Below, in pieces: positions 30,187-39,165 of a stretch of DNA of 64,000 bases (positions are counted from its first letter, which is position 1; the number at the start of each line of letters is the position of its first letter). The stretch is from Moritella sp. F3 (GTDB taxonomy: Bacteria; Pseudomonadota; Gammaproteobacteria; Enterobacterales; Moritellaceae). The stretch is from assembly GCF_015082335.1 (NCBI RefSeq), contig NZ_BLRL01000001.1, positions 620,001 to 684,000 on the forward strand. Reading direction: 5' to 3'. The notes below the pieces were generated by a model. The model was not told the origin of the DNA. It ran no database searches and was given only the letters and a program-made list of their open reading frames with translations. A program made the translations under genes and the position numbers.

Positions 30187-30407
30187 CCTTTATCCCCTTA
30201 ATATTGAACGCTAATTTTAATATTAAGCGTAAACTAACATAACCAGCGGCAATATAAAGAGCCGGTTACGACGATAAAACGTTCTGACTATGAATTTATC
30301 ACTCGCGCCTGTATCATGTTTACGCTCGTCAAAAGTAAAAATCATTAAACACAACGATGTTGGCATCGACCGTTAGCAAGCGCATAAAAAACCAGTCATA
30401 GGACATT

Positions 30408-31166
30408 ATGGAAAAGAAAAACCAAGGTATACAATCCGTAGAACAAGCTTTTGAAATCATCGATTTTTTTTCTAACAAAAATCATCCGGTCTCATTAGGA
30501 GAAGCTGCGATTGAAATGGATATCTCTAAAAGTAAGCTCCATAAATATCTTGCCAGTTTTCTGCGTATCGGCATTGTCACTCAAGATATAAATGGCCACT
30601 ATTGCCATGGCTCTAAGCTCATCGAATTGGGGGCAAAGATCCTGGGTCACACAGACATTCTCCATTTCTGTGAACCAGAGTTGCAACAGTTAAGATTAGA
30701 AACACAAGAAGCAACAGCCCTTGCGGTTTGGACCACCCAAGGCCCTATGATTGTTCGCTTTCTCGAAAGTCCATACCCAGTGGCAATAAGCTTTAGAGTT
30801 GGTTTTCACGCACCACTCACACAAAGCTCTGTAGGTATGTGTTTTGCTGCATTTTCACCAGAAGAAGCCTATCAACACCTTCTAACAGCTGAAACGCAAG
30901 GTGAAACAGCACAATTGGGGGCATTTAAACAAGCGTTAACATCCGCTAAAGATCAGGGCTACGCTATTCGAAACACAATAAACCCAAGTATACCGGGCGC
31001 AAAAGCAATATCAGCGCCTATCTTTGACGCAACGGGTAATATCATCGCTTGTATTCTCATCATCGGTTTTAAACAGCAAGAAGCAATTCAAGAAAAAGCG
31101 ATTCAAGCCATATGCGCTAGCAGCAAACGACTATCTCAGCAGTTAGGTCACCATATCAACACTTAG
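30408..31166 (+). CDS. IclR family transcriptional regulator
   Basis: The 252-residue protein has the IclR winged helix at about 8-70 (VEQAFEIIDFFSNKNHPVSL and MDISKSKLHKYLASF) and a C-terminal effector domain at about 80-245, with the SSVGMCFAAF and IPGAKAISAPIFDATG motifs expected there. IclR proteins usually control aromatic or small-acid catabolism next to their own gene, but the neighbours here do not indicate a pathway. The ATG is preceded only by a weak GGAC sequence. Confidence 0.92.
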   Translation: MEKKNQGIQSVEQAFEIIDFFSNKNHPVSLGEAAIEMDISKSKLHKYLASFLRIGIVTQDINGHYCHGSKLIELGAKILGHTDILHFCEPELQQLRLETQEATALAVWTTQGPMIVRFLESPYPVAISFRVGFHAPLTQSSVGMCFAAFSPEEAYQHLLTAETQGETAQLGAFKQALTSAKDQGYAIRNTINPSIPGAKAISAPIFDATGNIIACILIIGFKQQEAIQEKAIQAICASSKRLSQQLGHHINT

Positions 31167-31202
31167 GACGTAAATAGAATTAAAACCAACACGCCCCTTA
31201 AA

Positions 31203-31886
31203 CTAAGGCCCCATTAATCGGGGGCTCCAGTCCTCTAACACGCCGTTTTCTAATCGTCGTTCAACAAGCCTGCGCCATGAATCAACCAATGGTAGCGCGA
31301 GTAACTCTAAGAGGACGGCTTTGTCTAAACACCCGCTAAAAATAAGACTCATGATGCGTGCAACAGACCAATCAGGATAAGGTCGCTGACAAAGTAAAAT
31401 CTCATCCCCCGCACCTATCGTTCCTTCCTCCAGAACCCGAAAGTACCAACCGGTACGCAATGTTTGTTGTAGTTTAACTGCCATGTCATGCTGTTCAAAT
31501 CTTTCATTTAACTTCCAACAAGGCATACGCCCCTGTGACACTTGTAATAATGTCGTTCCTATACGGATCTTATCTTCAATACAAATCGTGTATTCATTGA
31601 CACCAAGGCTGCTAATATTTTCACCAAAAGCCCCCGCATGTTGGAATAGCGTGTTATCACTTAACGTTTTTTGCCATTCGCTGTAATGCTCTCGGGGATA
31701 AATATGAAGGGCTTTTTCAATACCACCATGCACTAACAAATCGCCTTGCTCGTCATTGATAAATCCTAATTTATCGACAAGTTGACGTTCATCCAATACT
31801 TTTTTGTCTATGCCACTTTTTGAGTCTCTCGCAAAAGGGACTGCTTTACCAGCTAACACAGCACCAACCGAACCTATCTTTTCCAT
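31203..31886 (-). CDS. MOSC domain protein (YiiM-like)
   Basis: The protein has the MOSC beta-barrel fold with motifs VHGGIEKALHIYPREHY, FGENISSLG and the Cys-containing GRMPCWKLNERF, all as in E. coli YiiM, which reduces N-hydroxylated compounds using a molybdenum cofactor. The catalytic Cys is in RMPCWK. An in-frame ATG lies 14 codons upstream at 31928 without a ribosome site; the ATG at 31886 gives 227 residues, close to YiiM. A small unknown gene lies just upstream on the same strand. Confidence 0.9.
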   Translation of the reverse strand: MEKIGSVGAVLAGKAVPFARDSKSGIDKKVLDERQLVDKLGFINDEQGDLLVHGGIEKALHIYPREHYSEWQKTLSDNTLFQHAGAFGENISSLGVNEYTICIEDKIRIGTTLLQVSQGRMPCWKLNERFEQHDMAVKLQQTLRTGWYFRVLEEGTIGAGDEILLCQRPYPDWSVARIMSLIFSGCLDKAVLLELLALPLVDSWRRLVERRLENGVLEDWSPRLMGP

Positions 31887-31940
31887 ATTGCAGTCACCTA
31901 TTTGTTTACCACATAAAAAGTTGAGCATATAAAATGATTT

Positions 31941-32183
31941 CTATAGCTCGTTGCGAAGTTGATAAATCGGTTGTACCGCAAGTACTTCGATACCAGTTGG
32001 CGTACTCTTAAGGTAGCGTACTTCATCGTCAGAGAATAAAACCTCTTTCGAAAAGCCTTCTGCGGTTGGAAATCGTGCTAATGCTAACGTTAGAATTTCA
32101 TCTCTGGTTTTATGATCATTATTTTCAATTGAAACTTCACAAAATGGTTTTTTGTCTTTGGTTATTTTAATTTTATATCTCAT
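31941..32183 (-). CDS. hypothetical protein (80 aa)
   Basis: I do not recognise this small soluble protein. It starts with charged strands (MRYKIKITKDKKPFCEV) and contains FSDDEVRYLKSTPTGIEVL. A GTG three codons upstream at 32192 is also possible, but the ATG at 32183 has GAG about nine bases before it. It ends 54 bp before the MOSC gene start and is probably in the same transcript. Codon use is normal. Confidence 0.7.
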   Translation of the reverse strand: MRYKIKITKDKKPFCEVSIENNDHKTRDEILTLALARFPTAEGFSKEVLFSDDEVRYLKSTPTGIEVLAVQPIYQLRNEL

Positions 32184-32376
32184 GGCTATCACTCATTAAG
32201 GAAACTAGATGTAACAATATTAAACCAGACTATAACACCAACAATAGGATACACCAATAGGATACACCAATAGGAAACCCAATTCACCATAAAGAAACCA
32301 CGTGTATTCAACTCGCTAAATGCTGCTGCATAACCTCTCTCAATCGTTTCAATCCTTTACCTTTATTCACTGTTTT

Positions 32377-33204
32377 TCAAGCAAGATAAATACCTGATAT
32401 TTTTTCTGCTTCATTTAACTCGACTTCGACCAATGCCCCCGACGCTAATTGTGATTGAATTCGAGACTTCGGCAGATAACCTACACCAATACCAGCAACA
32501 ATAGCCTGGATCTTGTGTTCAACAGCATTGACATAAAAGTGTCGGCTTTGCTCTATGATGTTACTTGACCAAGGTATCGCATTTTTGGCTGAATCATGGA
32601 CAATCACAGTGCGGTAGTTATCAATTTCTGATTTATTTATCGGCGATTGAAAGCTGGCGAGCTCATGCCCTTTCGGTACAACAAAAACCTGCTTTAAATT
32701 ATCTAAGGCAGTAACACTGATCCCTTGTTGATTGGGTACTGGTTCTGGTGCTGCGATAAGTAAATCAGCGCGGTCTTCAATTAAGGCTTCCCACGAACCA
32801 TTCATGACTTCTTCATTTAGGTCTATTTCAATGTTCGGGTGTTCATGTAAGAACTGCGCGAGTGGCGCAAGCAATAGCTGCATATCAAAAATAGAATCGA
32901 AAGTAATATTAATTTTCGGTTCCCAACCATGAGAGATGGTTTGCGTTTGCTCGGTCAGCTTGCTCACGGCACCGAGTACCTTGCGCCCCTCATCCAGTAA
33001 ATGCCGACCAGCAGGCGTTAACACCGAGCGTCTGCCCTGCCGAACAAACAAAGTCACCGCCAACTGTTCTTCTAATTTCTGCACTATGTAAGAGAGCGCT
33101 GAAGGTACTTTGTTTAACTGCTCAGCCGCTGCCGCAAAACTGCCGCGGCGGTCAATTGTATCTAACACTTGTAATGCTTCGATGGTAATTGGAGATTTAT
33201 ACAT
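32377..33204 (-). CDS. LysR family regulator (YhaJ-like), ended early by an in-frame UGA
   Basis: The 275-residue frame has the LysR helix-turn-helix (ALQVLDTIDRRGSFAAAAEQ, SALSYIVQKLEEQL) and most of the effector domain. It stops at a TGA (32377-32379) right after GIYLA. The same frame continues for 22 more sense codons (KTVNKGKGLKRLREVMQQ and so on) to a TGA at 32308-32310. With readthrough the protein is 298 residues, the normal LysR length, and Trp would fit the interrupted position. Beside a DoxX, YqjG and pirin-like group this matches E. coli YhaJ context. It may be partly functional. Confidence 0.85.
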   Translation of the reverse strand: MYKSPITIEALQVLDTIDRRGSFAAAAEQLNKVPSALSYIVQKLEEQLAVTLFVRQGRRSVLTPAGRHLLDEGRKVLGAVSKLTEQTQTISHGWEPKINITFDSIFDMQLLLAPLAQFLHEHPNIEIDLNEEVMNGSWEALIEDRADLLIAAPEPVPNQQGISVTALDNLKQVFVVPKGHELASFQSPINKSEIDNYRTVIVHDSAKNAIPWSSNIIEQSRHFYVNAVEHKIQAIVAGIGVGYLPKSRIQSQLASGALVEVELNEAEKISGIYLA

Positions 33205-33378
33205 TTACGCCTCTCTTATGATTGATATCGCGATTACATTAACACGCCATCAATTGTTCAAATATTTTGAATATACTAAACAAATTTCAGTGGTTATTCC
33301 AATTCCTTTAAGCGAATACAATAGCTACATATTCAAACGCAACCCCAAAACACACTAACGAATCAAAGAGAGCACGAC

Positions 33379-33825
33379 ATGAACATTGCAACAATCAAAC
33401 AAGTACTAACATCAGACAACAACGCCTCGGCATTACCATTACGCTTGATAGCAGGCATCATATTCACAGCTCACGGCTCGCAAAAGCTATTTGCTTGGTT
33501 TGGTGGTTATGGCCTAGAAGGCACCGGTCAATGGATGGAATCCATCGGCTTAGCACCAGGTTATTTAATGGCGATGATGGCCGGTAGCGCCGAGTTCTTT
33601 GGTGGTCTATTGCTTATCCTAGGTTTATTGACTCGACCTACTGCATTGGTTTTAGCCGTTACGATGCTGGTTGCTATCTTTAGTACCCATTTTGCTAATG
33701 GTCTATTTATGAGTAATAACGGTTATGAATTTGCATTGTCACTGTTTGCCATCACACTTGCACTCATATTCCAAGGTGGCGGCAAACTTTCATTAGACCG
33801 TATTTTAGTAAGCAAACTTAACTAA
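33379..33825 (+). CDS. DoxX family membrane protein (YqjF-like)
   Basis: The 148-residue protein has four membrane helices and the DoxX motifs LRLIAGIIFTAHGSQKLFAWFGG at the start (shortened: Ala-His-Gly-x2-Lys-Leu-Phe) and MAGSAEFFGGLLLILGL in the middle. DoxX/YqjF proteins occur with quinone and redox stress genes. It is divergent from the LysR gene, which is likely its regulator, and lies upstream of the glutathionyl-hydroquinone reductase gene. Confidence 0.9.
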   Translation: MNIATIKQVLTSDNNASALPLRLIAGIIFTAHGSQKLFAWFGGYGLEGTGQWMESIGLAPGYLMAMMAGSAEFFGGLLLILGLLTRPTALVLAVTMLVAIFSTHFANGLFMSNNGYEFALSLFAITLALIFQGGGKLSLDRILVSKLN

Positions 33826-33843
33826 TCAATGAAATTCACATTT

Positions 33844-33885
33844 TTAATAACTGTTCGCGTCATAGTTCTTAATAGCTGTTCGCAT
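33844..33885. repeat. imperfect 17-bp direct repeat before yqjG
   Basis: TTAATAACTGTTCGCGT at 33844-33860 and TTAATAGCTGTTCGCAT at 33869-33885 match in 15 of 17 bases and start 25 bp apart. They lie between the DoxX gene and yqjG and could be regulator sites. Confidence 0.45.
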
Positions 33886-33942
33886 AAAAGGTCCTACAGC
33901 TGTTAACACAAAAATGGCATCACTGCAGATAGGAGTATTCTC

Positions 33943-34914
33943 ATGGGATTAATCGTCAACGGTAAATGGCATGACCAATGGTACGAAACCAAAAGTAGTA
34001 AAGGTCAATTTGAACGTCAAGAAAGTCGTTTCAGAAATACGATATCTAATGCTGAAGGTAGTCGCTATCCAGCCGAAGCAGGTCGCTATCATTTGTATGT
34101 GTCGTTAGCCTGCCCTTGGGCACACCGCACATTGATTTTCAGACAACTAAAACAACTCGAAGACATTATCACTGTCAGCGTAGTAAAACCGGAAATGCGC
34201 AGCAATGGTTGGGAGTTTGACGCAAATACAAGTGATTATAACGATACACTGTATCAAAGTGATTATGTGTACCAGCTTTACCTTAAAGCGGCGCCTGATT
34301 ATGAAGGTCGCGTTACCGTGCCGGTATTGTGGGACAAACAGACTCAAACTATCGTCAACAATGAATCGAGCGAGATCATTCGTATTTTCAATACAGCGTT
34401 TAATGATTTAACGGGTAATCACGATGACTATTACCCGACAGATTTACGACCTGAAATTGATACAATTAACGAGCGTATTTATCACACTATCAACAACGGT
34501 GTATATCGCGCAGGGTTTGCTACAACACAAACTGCATACGATGAAGCATTTGACGCACTTTTTAGTAGCTTAGATTGGCTGGAAACACACCTTGGTACTC
34601 ACCGCTATTTAACGGGATCACAACTGACGGAAGCGGATTGGCGTTTGTTCACGACATTAATACGCTTTGACGCTGTGTATCATGGTCATTTTAAATGTAA
34701 TCGCAATAAATTAACTGAGTTTCACCATATCAGTAACTATGTTCGTGAGCTATTTCAGGTTAATGGCATCGCCAGCACAGTTGATTTGGAATATACCAAG
34801 ATCCATTATTATGCGAGCCATGACACGATTAATCCGACTTTAATTGTACCCCGTGGCCCAGTACACCATTTTACAGCTACGCACGATAGAAATAGCTTCG
34901 CAAGCAAGGCTTAA
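33943..34914 (+). CDS. yqjG: Glutathionyl-hydroquinone reductase (YqjG type)
   Basis: This Xi-class GST reduces glutathionyl-hydroquinones. The 323-residue length is normal. The catalytic Cys57 is in the SLACPWAHRT motif; the second Cys-independent signature, NNESSEIIRIFN, binds glutathione; the C-terminal helical domain ends with VPRGPVHHF. A GGAG site lies before the ATG. It forms a run with the DoxX gene and the pirin-like gene (25 bp downstream), as homologues do around yqjFG and yhaK in E. coli. Confidence 0.94.
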   Translation: MGLIVNGKWHDQWYETKSSKGQFERQESRFRNTISNAEGSRYPAEAGRYHLYVSLACPWAHRTLIFRQLKQLEDIITVSVVKPEMRSNGWEFDANTSDYNDTLYQSDYVYQLYLKAAPDYEGRVTVPVLWDKQTQTIVNNESSEIIRIFNTAFNDLTGNHDDYYPTDLRPEIDTINERIYHTINNGVYRAGFATTQTAYDEAFDALFSSLDWLETHLGTHRYLTGSQLTEADWRLFTTLIRFDAVYHGHFKCNRNKLTEFHHISNYVRELFQVNGIASTVDLEYTKIHYYASHDTINPTLIVPRGPVHHFTATHDRNSFASKA

Positions 34915-34938
34915 AAGATAAGAGTAGAGGAACACACC

Positions 34939-35679
34939 ATGATAAAGCATTACCCTTTCCAACAGCTTGGCAAAGCAAACCATGGTTGGTTAAAAGCCAA
35001 TCATCACTTTAGTTTTGCCAACTACTACAATCCGAAAAGAATGGGCTTTGGCTCGTTGCTTGTGGTGAATGATGACTGGGTTGCTGCTGGGACTGGGTTT
35101 CCAGCCCACCCACATCGTAATATGGAGATCATTACCTTTGTACGCTCCGGCGCTGTTACGCATAAAGACAATGCCGATAATACAGGCGTTACCCTCGCAG
35201 GTGAAGTCCAGGTCATGAGTGCCGGTAAAGGGATAACCCATTCAGAATACAATTTATCCAAAGAGCCATTAACGCTATATCAAATTTGGATCGAACCGAA
35301 TAAGCACAACGTCAAACCCAGATGGGATAGTAAGGTTTTTTCAGATAACACAGACACGGTTAATCATGCTGGCATGACTAATAAAGAGAAGACTAGCCTG
35401 CCCCTACTCGTTTCCGGTTACCCAAACGAGCAAGATGATGCCCTATTTATCAATCAAACGGCACGCATCTATGGCGGTAAAGTCAAAGCAGGCACGCAGT
35501 TTACTCACGCGATTGCAAACCAAGCCTATGTATTAGCATCTTATGGAGAATTTGAAATTATCGATAATCAACAAGTTGTCGTAATGGGCAAAGGCGATGG
35601 TGCCGAAGTGACGAAACAACAGGTCGTTAGCATTAAAGCAATATCAGATACCGAGATCATTATTATTGATGCCCCCTAG
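34939..35679 (+). CDS. Pirin-like bicupin protein (YhaK type)
   Basis: The 246-residue protein has the pirin N-terminal cupin with the metal-binding His residues in GFPAHPHRNMEIITFV and the HSEYN motif at about 99-103 after SAGKGITHSE. The C-terminal cupin lacks metal ligands, as in YhaK. YhaK is regarded as a redox-sensitive protein and some pirins degrade quercetin. It starts 25 bp after yqjG and ends just before a bidirectional terminator. Confidence 0.9.
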   Translation: MIKHYPFQQLGKANHGWLKANHHFSFANYYNPKRMGFGSLLVVNDDWVAAGTGFPAHPHRNMEIITFVRSGAVTHKDNADNTGVTLAGEVQVMSAGKGITHSEYNLSKEPLTLYQIWIEPNKHNVKPRWDSKVFSDNTDTVNHAGMTNKEKTSLPLLVSGYPNEQDDALFINQTARIYGGKVKAGTQFTHAIANQAYVLASYGEFEIIDNQQVVVMGKGDGAEVTKQQVVSIKAISDTEIIIIDAP

Positions 35680-35704
35680 CGGAAACTTTAAGTTGTCAAA
35701 GATG

Positions 35705-35742
35705 AAAAAAGCCTTTAATACTAAATTATTAAAGGCTTTTTA
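35705..35742. terminator. bidirectional terminator between yhaK-like gene and treC
   Basis: AAAAAGCCTTTAATA and TATTAAAGGCTTTTT form a perfect stem around a six-base loop, with A-run and T-run on the two sides. It serves both convergent transcripts. Confidence 0.9.
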
Positions 35743-35762
35743 ACTATTTACATCTCATTGTT

Positions 35763-37451
35763 TTATTCGTGTTCTAGCAAGAAAACGCGACATTCATAAG
35801 GCTTTAATTTAACTAAATGCGTCACTTCACCAATTAATAACTCAGGGAAATTACCGAGTATGTACTTTCCTTTTTCAACATCTAAATCTGCTGGCAGTTC
35901 ATATTCAGCAGCTTCGCCATAATAGTTATTAATACAGATCAGTGTTTGCTGCTCACTACGACGTCGGTAGCAAAATAGCTGCGAATGCTCAGGGGCTAAA
36001 TCGGTATAATCGCCAGTAGTGATAACCTCAATTTCTTTACGGAGCATGATCAGGCGCTGATAATAATAAAAGACTGAATCTTTGTCTTTCAGCGCTTGCT
36101 CTACATTAACGTCTGTGTAGTTTCCTGCGACCTGCAACCACGGCGTACCACTTGTAAATCCAGCATTTTTATCGCAGTTCCATTGAACTGGAGTACGAGA
36201 ATTATCACGTGATTTCTGGGCTAGAATGGCCAGTACATCCTCTTCACTTTTACCCTGTTGATTAAGCATAATATCGTGCATGTTAATACTTTCAAGATCT
36301 CGATATTGCTCAATTGACGTATAACCTGGGTTAGTCATGCCAATTTCTTCACCTTGATAAATATAGGGCGTCCCCTGCATCATATGTAACGACGTGGCTA
36401 ACATCTTAGCGGACTCAACACGATACTCCTTATCGTCACCTAGTCGAGTAACGATACGCGGCTGATCATGGTTGCACCAAAATAGTGCGGACCAACCGTT
36501 ACCAAACATACCTTGCTGCCAATGACTAAAAATTGATTTCAGCTGTAAAAAATCAAACGGTATTTCAGACCATTTTTCACCATTTTGATAATCAATTTTT
36601 AAATGATGAAAGTTAAACACCATCGATAACTCTTTTCCATCAAGTGATGAATACTGCTGACACTGCTCTAGTGAAGTGGAAGACATTTCACCAACAGTTA
36701 CCGAACCGTATTTATTAAACACGGCATCACTGATCTCTTGTAAATACTCATGTACACGCGGTCCATCAGTATAGAATCGACGTCCATCGCCTTGATGGTC
36801 ATGTTGATAGTCCAGCGGCTTTGATATCAGGTTAATCACGTCAAGTCGAAAACCATCCACGCCTTTCTCAGCCCAAAAGCTGATAATATTTTTGACTTCT
36901 TCACGAACTTTAGGGTTTTCCCAATTCAAGTCTGCTTGTTCTTTAGCAAAAAGATGCAGATAGTATTGATTGGTTTTTTCATCCAACGCCCACGCATTCC
37001 CACCAAACTTTGACTGCCAGTTTGTCGGCGCTTTATCGTCGATTGGATCTTTCCAAATATAGTAATCTCGGTATTCACTGTCTTTGTTACCCAAAGCAGA
37101 TTGGAACCAATTATGCTCTGTCGAGGTATGATTAACGACTATATCAAGGATAATGCGGATCCCTTTTTGGTGCGCCATTGCCAACAGTAAATCAAAGTCT
37201 GCCATACAACCAAAATCAGGATTAATATTGTAATAATCAGAAATATCATAGCCATTATCAATCATGGGCGATTGATACATTGGGGTAAGCCAAATCGCAT
37301 CAATACCCAACGTTTTAAGATAATCAAGTTTAGAGATAATACCTTTGATATCCCCTATGCCTTTATCTCCACTATCACAAAAACTTTTCGGATAAATCTG
37401 ATAAATAGTAGCCGTACGCCACCACTCTTTGTGTATTTGATTCATATACAT
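35763..37451 (-). CDS. treC: Trehalose-6-phosphate hydrolase
   Basis: TreC splits trehalose 6-phosphate into glucose and glucose 6-phosphate. The 562-residue GH13 enzyme closely follows E. coli TreC. The nucleophile Asp is in GFRLDVINLISK, the acid/base Glu in TVGEMSS and the transition-state Asp in FWCNHDQPR; the segment GDGRRFYTDGPRVHEY is the TreC-specific phosphosugar loop. Two in-frame ATGs six bases apart compete as starts; neither has a strong ribosome site. It is the last gene of treB-treC, 79 bp after treB. Confidence 0.95.
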   Translation of the reverse strand: MYMNQIHKEWWRTATIYQIYPKSFCDSGDKGIGDIKGIISKLDYLKTLGIDAIWLTPMYQSPMIDNGYDISDYYNINPDFGCMADFDLLLAMAHQKGIRIILDIVVNHTSTEHNWFQSALGNKDSEYRDYYIWKDPIDDKAPTNWQSKFGGNAWALDEKTNQYYLHLFAKEQADLNWENPKVREEVKNIISFWAEKGVDGFRLDVINLISKPLDYQHDHQGDGRRFYTDGPRVHEYLQEISDAVFNKYGSVTVGEMSSTSLEQCQQYSSLDGKELSMVFNFHHLKIDYQNGEKWSEIPFDFLQLKSIFSHWQQGMFGNGWSALFWCNHDQPRIVTRLGDDKEYRVESAKMLATSLHMMQGTPYIYQGEEIGMTNPGYTSIEQYRDLESINMHDIMLNQQGKSEEDVLAILAQKSRDNSRTPVQWNCDKNAGFTSGTPWLQVAGNYTDVNVEQALKDKDSVFYYYQRLIMLRKEIEVITTGDYTDLAPEHSQLFCYRRRSEQQTLICINNYYGEAAEYELPADLDVEKGKYILGNFPELLIGEVTHLVKLKPYECRVFLLEHE

Positions 37452-37530
37452 TGACTCTTAGATGTCTCCGGCGATTAAATAGTTGAGCAACACAAGTTAC
37501 TCAACGAATAACGTTTTTAATAAATAGTAT

Positions 37531-38985
37531 TTAGTTACTTACAGAACTGAGTTGCTCTTCAATTAATGCAGCATCCTCAAGTTCGCCTTTTTTCTGTGCT
37601 CGATTATAAAGTATAATTGTTAATACAATTGGCACTACGATAGCTGCCAACATAGCCAGTGCATACACAGCCCAATATTGTGGTTGAATGGACAAGATAC
37701 CAGGCAAGCCACCAACACCAATGCCGTTAGACATAACACCAGCCACCCCACAAATACCTGCGGCTACGGCAGAACCTATCATTGCGCATAACATTGGAAA
37801 TTTATATTTTAAATTAATGCCGTACATAGCGGGTTCAGTGACGCCGAGATAGGCTGATATTGCAGCTGGCACAGAGATTTCACGTTCATTATGTTTTTTA
37901 CTGATCCAGATAATACCGACAACAGCAGAAGCCTGGGCAATATTAGATAAGGCAATGATTGGCCAGATAGGTGTCCCGCCCATATCTTGCATTAACTGTA
38001 AATCAACCGCATTGGTGGTGTGGTGAATACCAGTCACAACCAAAGGCGCATAAAAGAAACCAAAGAGCATTGAGCCTAAAATGGCAAAGTCACCCGTCAT
38101 TGCAACTTTAGCAATATAACCAACACCATTACCGATTTCACGTCCGATTGGACCAATGATTGCGTGCGCTAGAACAACGGTAACAAGTAGTGAAACAAAC
38201 GGCACAATCACTAAATATAAATATGCAGGAATGATTCTCTTTAGGTTAGTTTCAATCATTGCCAGTACAACACCAGCCAAGATTGCTGGGATAACTTGCG
38301 CTTGATAACCGACTTTCTCCATAACAAAATAGCCAAAATCCCATACATCCGGCGTTCCAGAACCGATACCATAAGCATTCATTAACTGTGGTGAAACTAA
38401 TGTAATACCCAAGACGATACCAAGGATTGGGGTTCCGCCTAATTTTTTCACCGTCGCCCAACAAACTCCGACAGGAAGAAAGTGGAAAATCGCTTCACCA
38501 AGTAACCAAAGGAAGGAATGAACACCCGCCCAGAATTGGCTAATCTCAACCAAGGTTTTACCATCAAACATGCGAATATCGCCGATCACGTTGCGGAAAC
38601 CTAAAATCAGGCCACCGGTAATAATCGCTGGTAACAATGGCACGAAGATTTCAGCCATATGCGAAATACCACGTTCAAGCAGATTCATATTTTGTCGTGC
38701 AGCCAGTTTTGTGGCTTCTTTATCAGCTTCTTTCGTGCCTGTTATCTTGGTTAAGACTTTATAAACTTCATCAACTTCGATGCCAATAACAACCTGAAAC
38801 TGGCCTGCATTAGTAAAGCAGCCCTTTACCATAGGTATCTTTTCAATGTCGTTAATGTGCGCTAACTCAGGATTGACTAAAGCGAAACGTAAGCGCGTTA
38901 AACAATGGCTTACGCTGGCTATATTCCCTTCTCCCCCAATAAGTTCTATCAAGCGCTTAACTTGTTTGTGATCAATTTTACTCAT
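37531..38985 (-). CDS. treB: Trehalose-specific PTS enzyme IIBC
   Basis: TreB imports trehalose as trehalose 6-phosphate. The 484-residue protein has the IIB domain with phosphorylated Cys28 in SVSHCLTRLRF, and a membrane IIC domain from about 105 to 465. There is no IIA domain; as in E. coli, a glucose IIA elsewhere should supply phosphate. Two TreR-type operators lie upstream (39019-39032 and 39068-39087). It is transcribed ahead of treC and after treR. Confidence 0.95.
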   Translation of the reverse strand: MSKIDHKQVKRLIELIGGEGNIASVSHCLTRLRFALVNPELAHINDIEKIPMVKGCFTNAGQFQVVIGIEVDEVYKVLTKITGTKEADKEATKLAARQNMNLLERGISHMAEIFVPLLPAIITGGLILGFRNVIGDIRMFDGKTLVEISQFWAGVHSFLWLLGEAIFHFLPVGVCWATVKKLGGTPILGIVLGITLVSPQLMNAYGIGSGTPDVWDFGYFVMEKVGYQAQVIPAILAGVVLAMIETNLKRIIPAYLYLVIVPFVSLLVTVVLAHAIIGPIGREIGNGVGYIAKVAMTGDFAILGSMLFGFFYAPLVVTGIHHTTNAVDLQLMQDMGGTPIWPIIALSNIAQASAVVGIIWISKKHNEREISVPAAISAYLGVTEPAMYGINLKYKFPMLCAMIGSAVAAGICGVAGVMSNGIGVGGLPGILSIQPQYWAVYALAMLAAIVVPIVLTIILYNRAQKKGELEDAALIEEQLSSVSN

Positions 38986-39018
38986 TTCATTACCTTTCCG
39001 TTGTTCGATTTAAGTAAA

Positions 39019-39032
39019 TGGGAACATTCCCG
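39019..39032. promoter_or_regulatory. secondary TreR-like operator before treB
   Basis: GGGAA-CA-TTCCC at 39020-39031 is an imperfect LacI-family palindrome. Its centre is 52 bp, about five helical turns, from the perfect palindrome at 39068-39087, so two repressors could sit on the same face of the DNA. Confidence 0.6.
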
Positions 39033-39067
39033 ATGACAAAAAGCATAACGTAAACCTTATCAATCGT

Positions 39068-39087
39068 AAATGGGAGCGCTCCCATTT
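39068..39087. promoter_or_regulatory. TreR-like operator before treB
   Basis: AAATGGGAGCGCTCCCATTT is a perfect 20-bp palindrome with the central CG of LacI-family operators. It lies 83 bp upstream of the treB start. The same GGGAGCGCTCCC core occurs twice more between glk and the porin gene. Confidence 0.85.
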
Positions 39088-39165
39088 TGAGACAAAAATC
39101 ACAGATTGATACTAATAACTTACTCATAAATATTAGCACAAACCTGTAAATACAGCAGAATAGTA

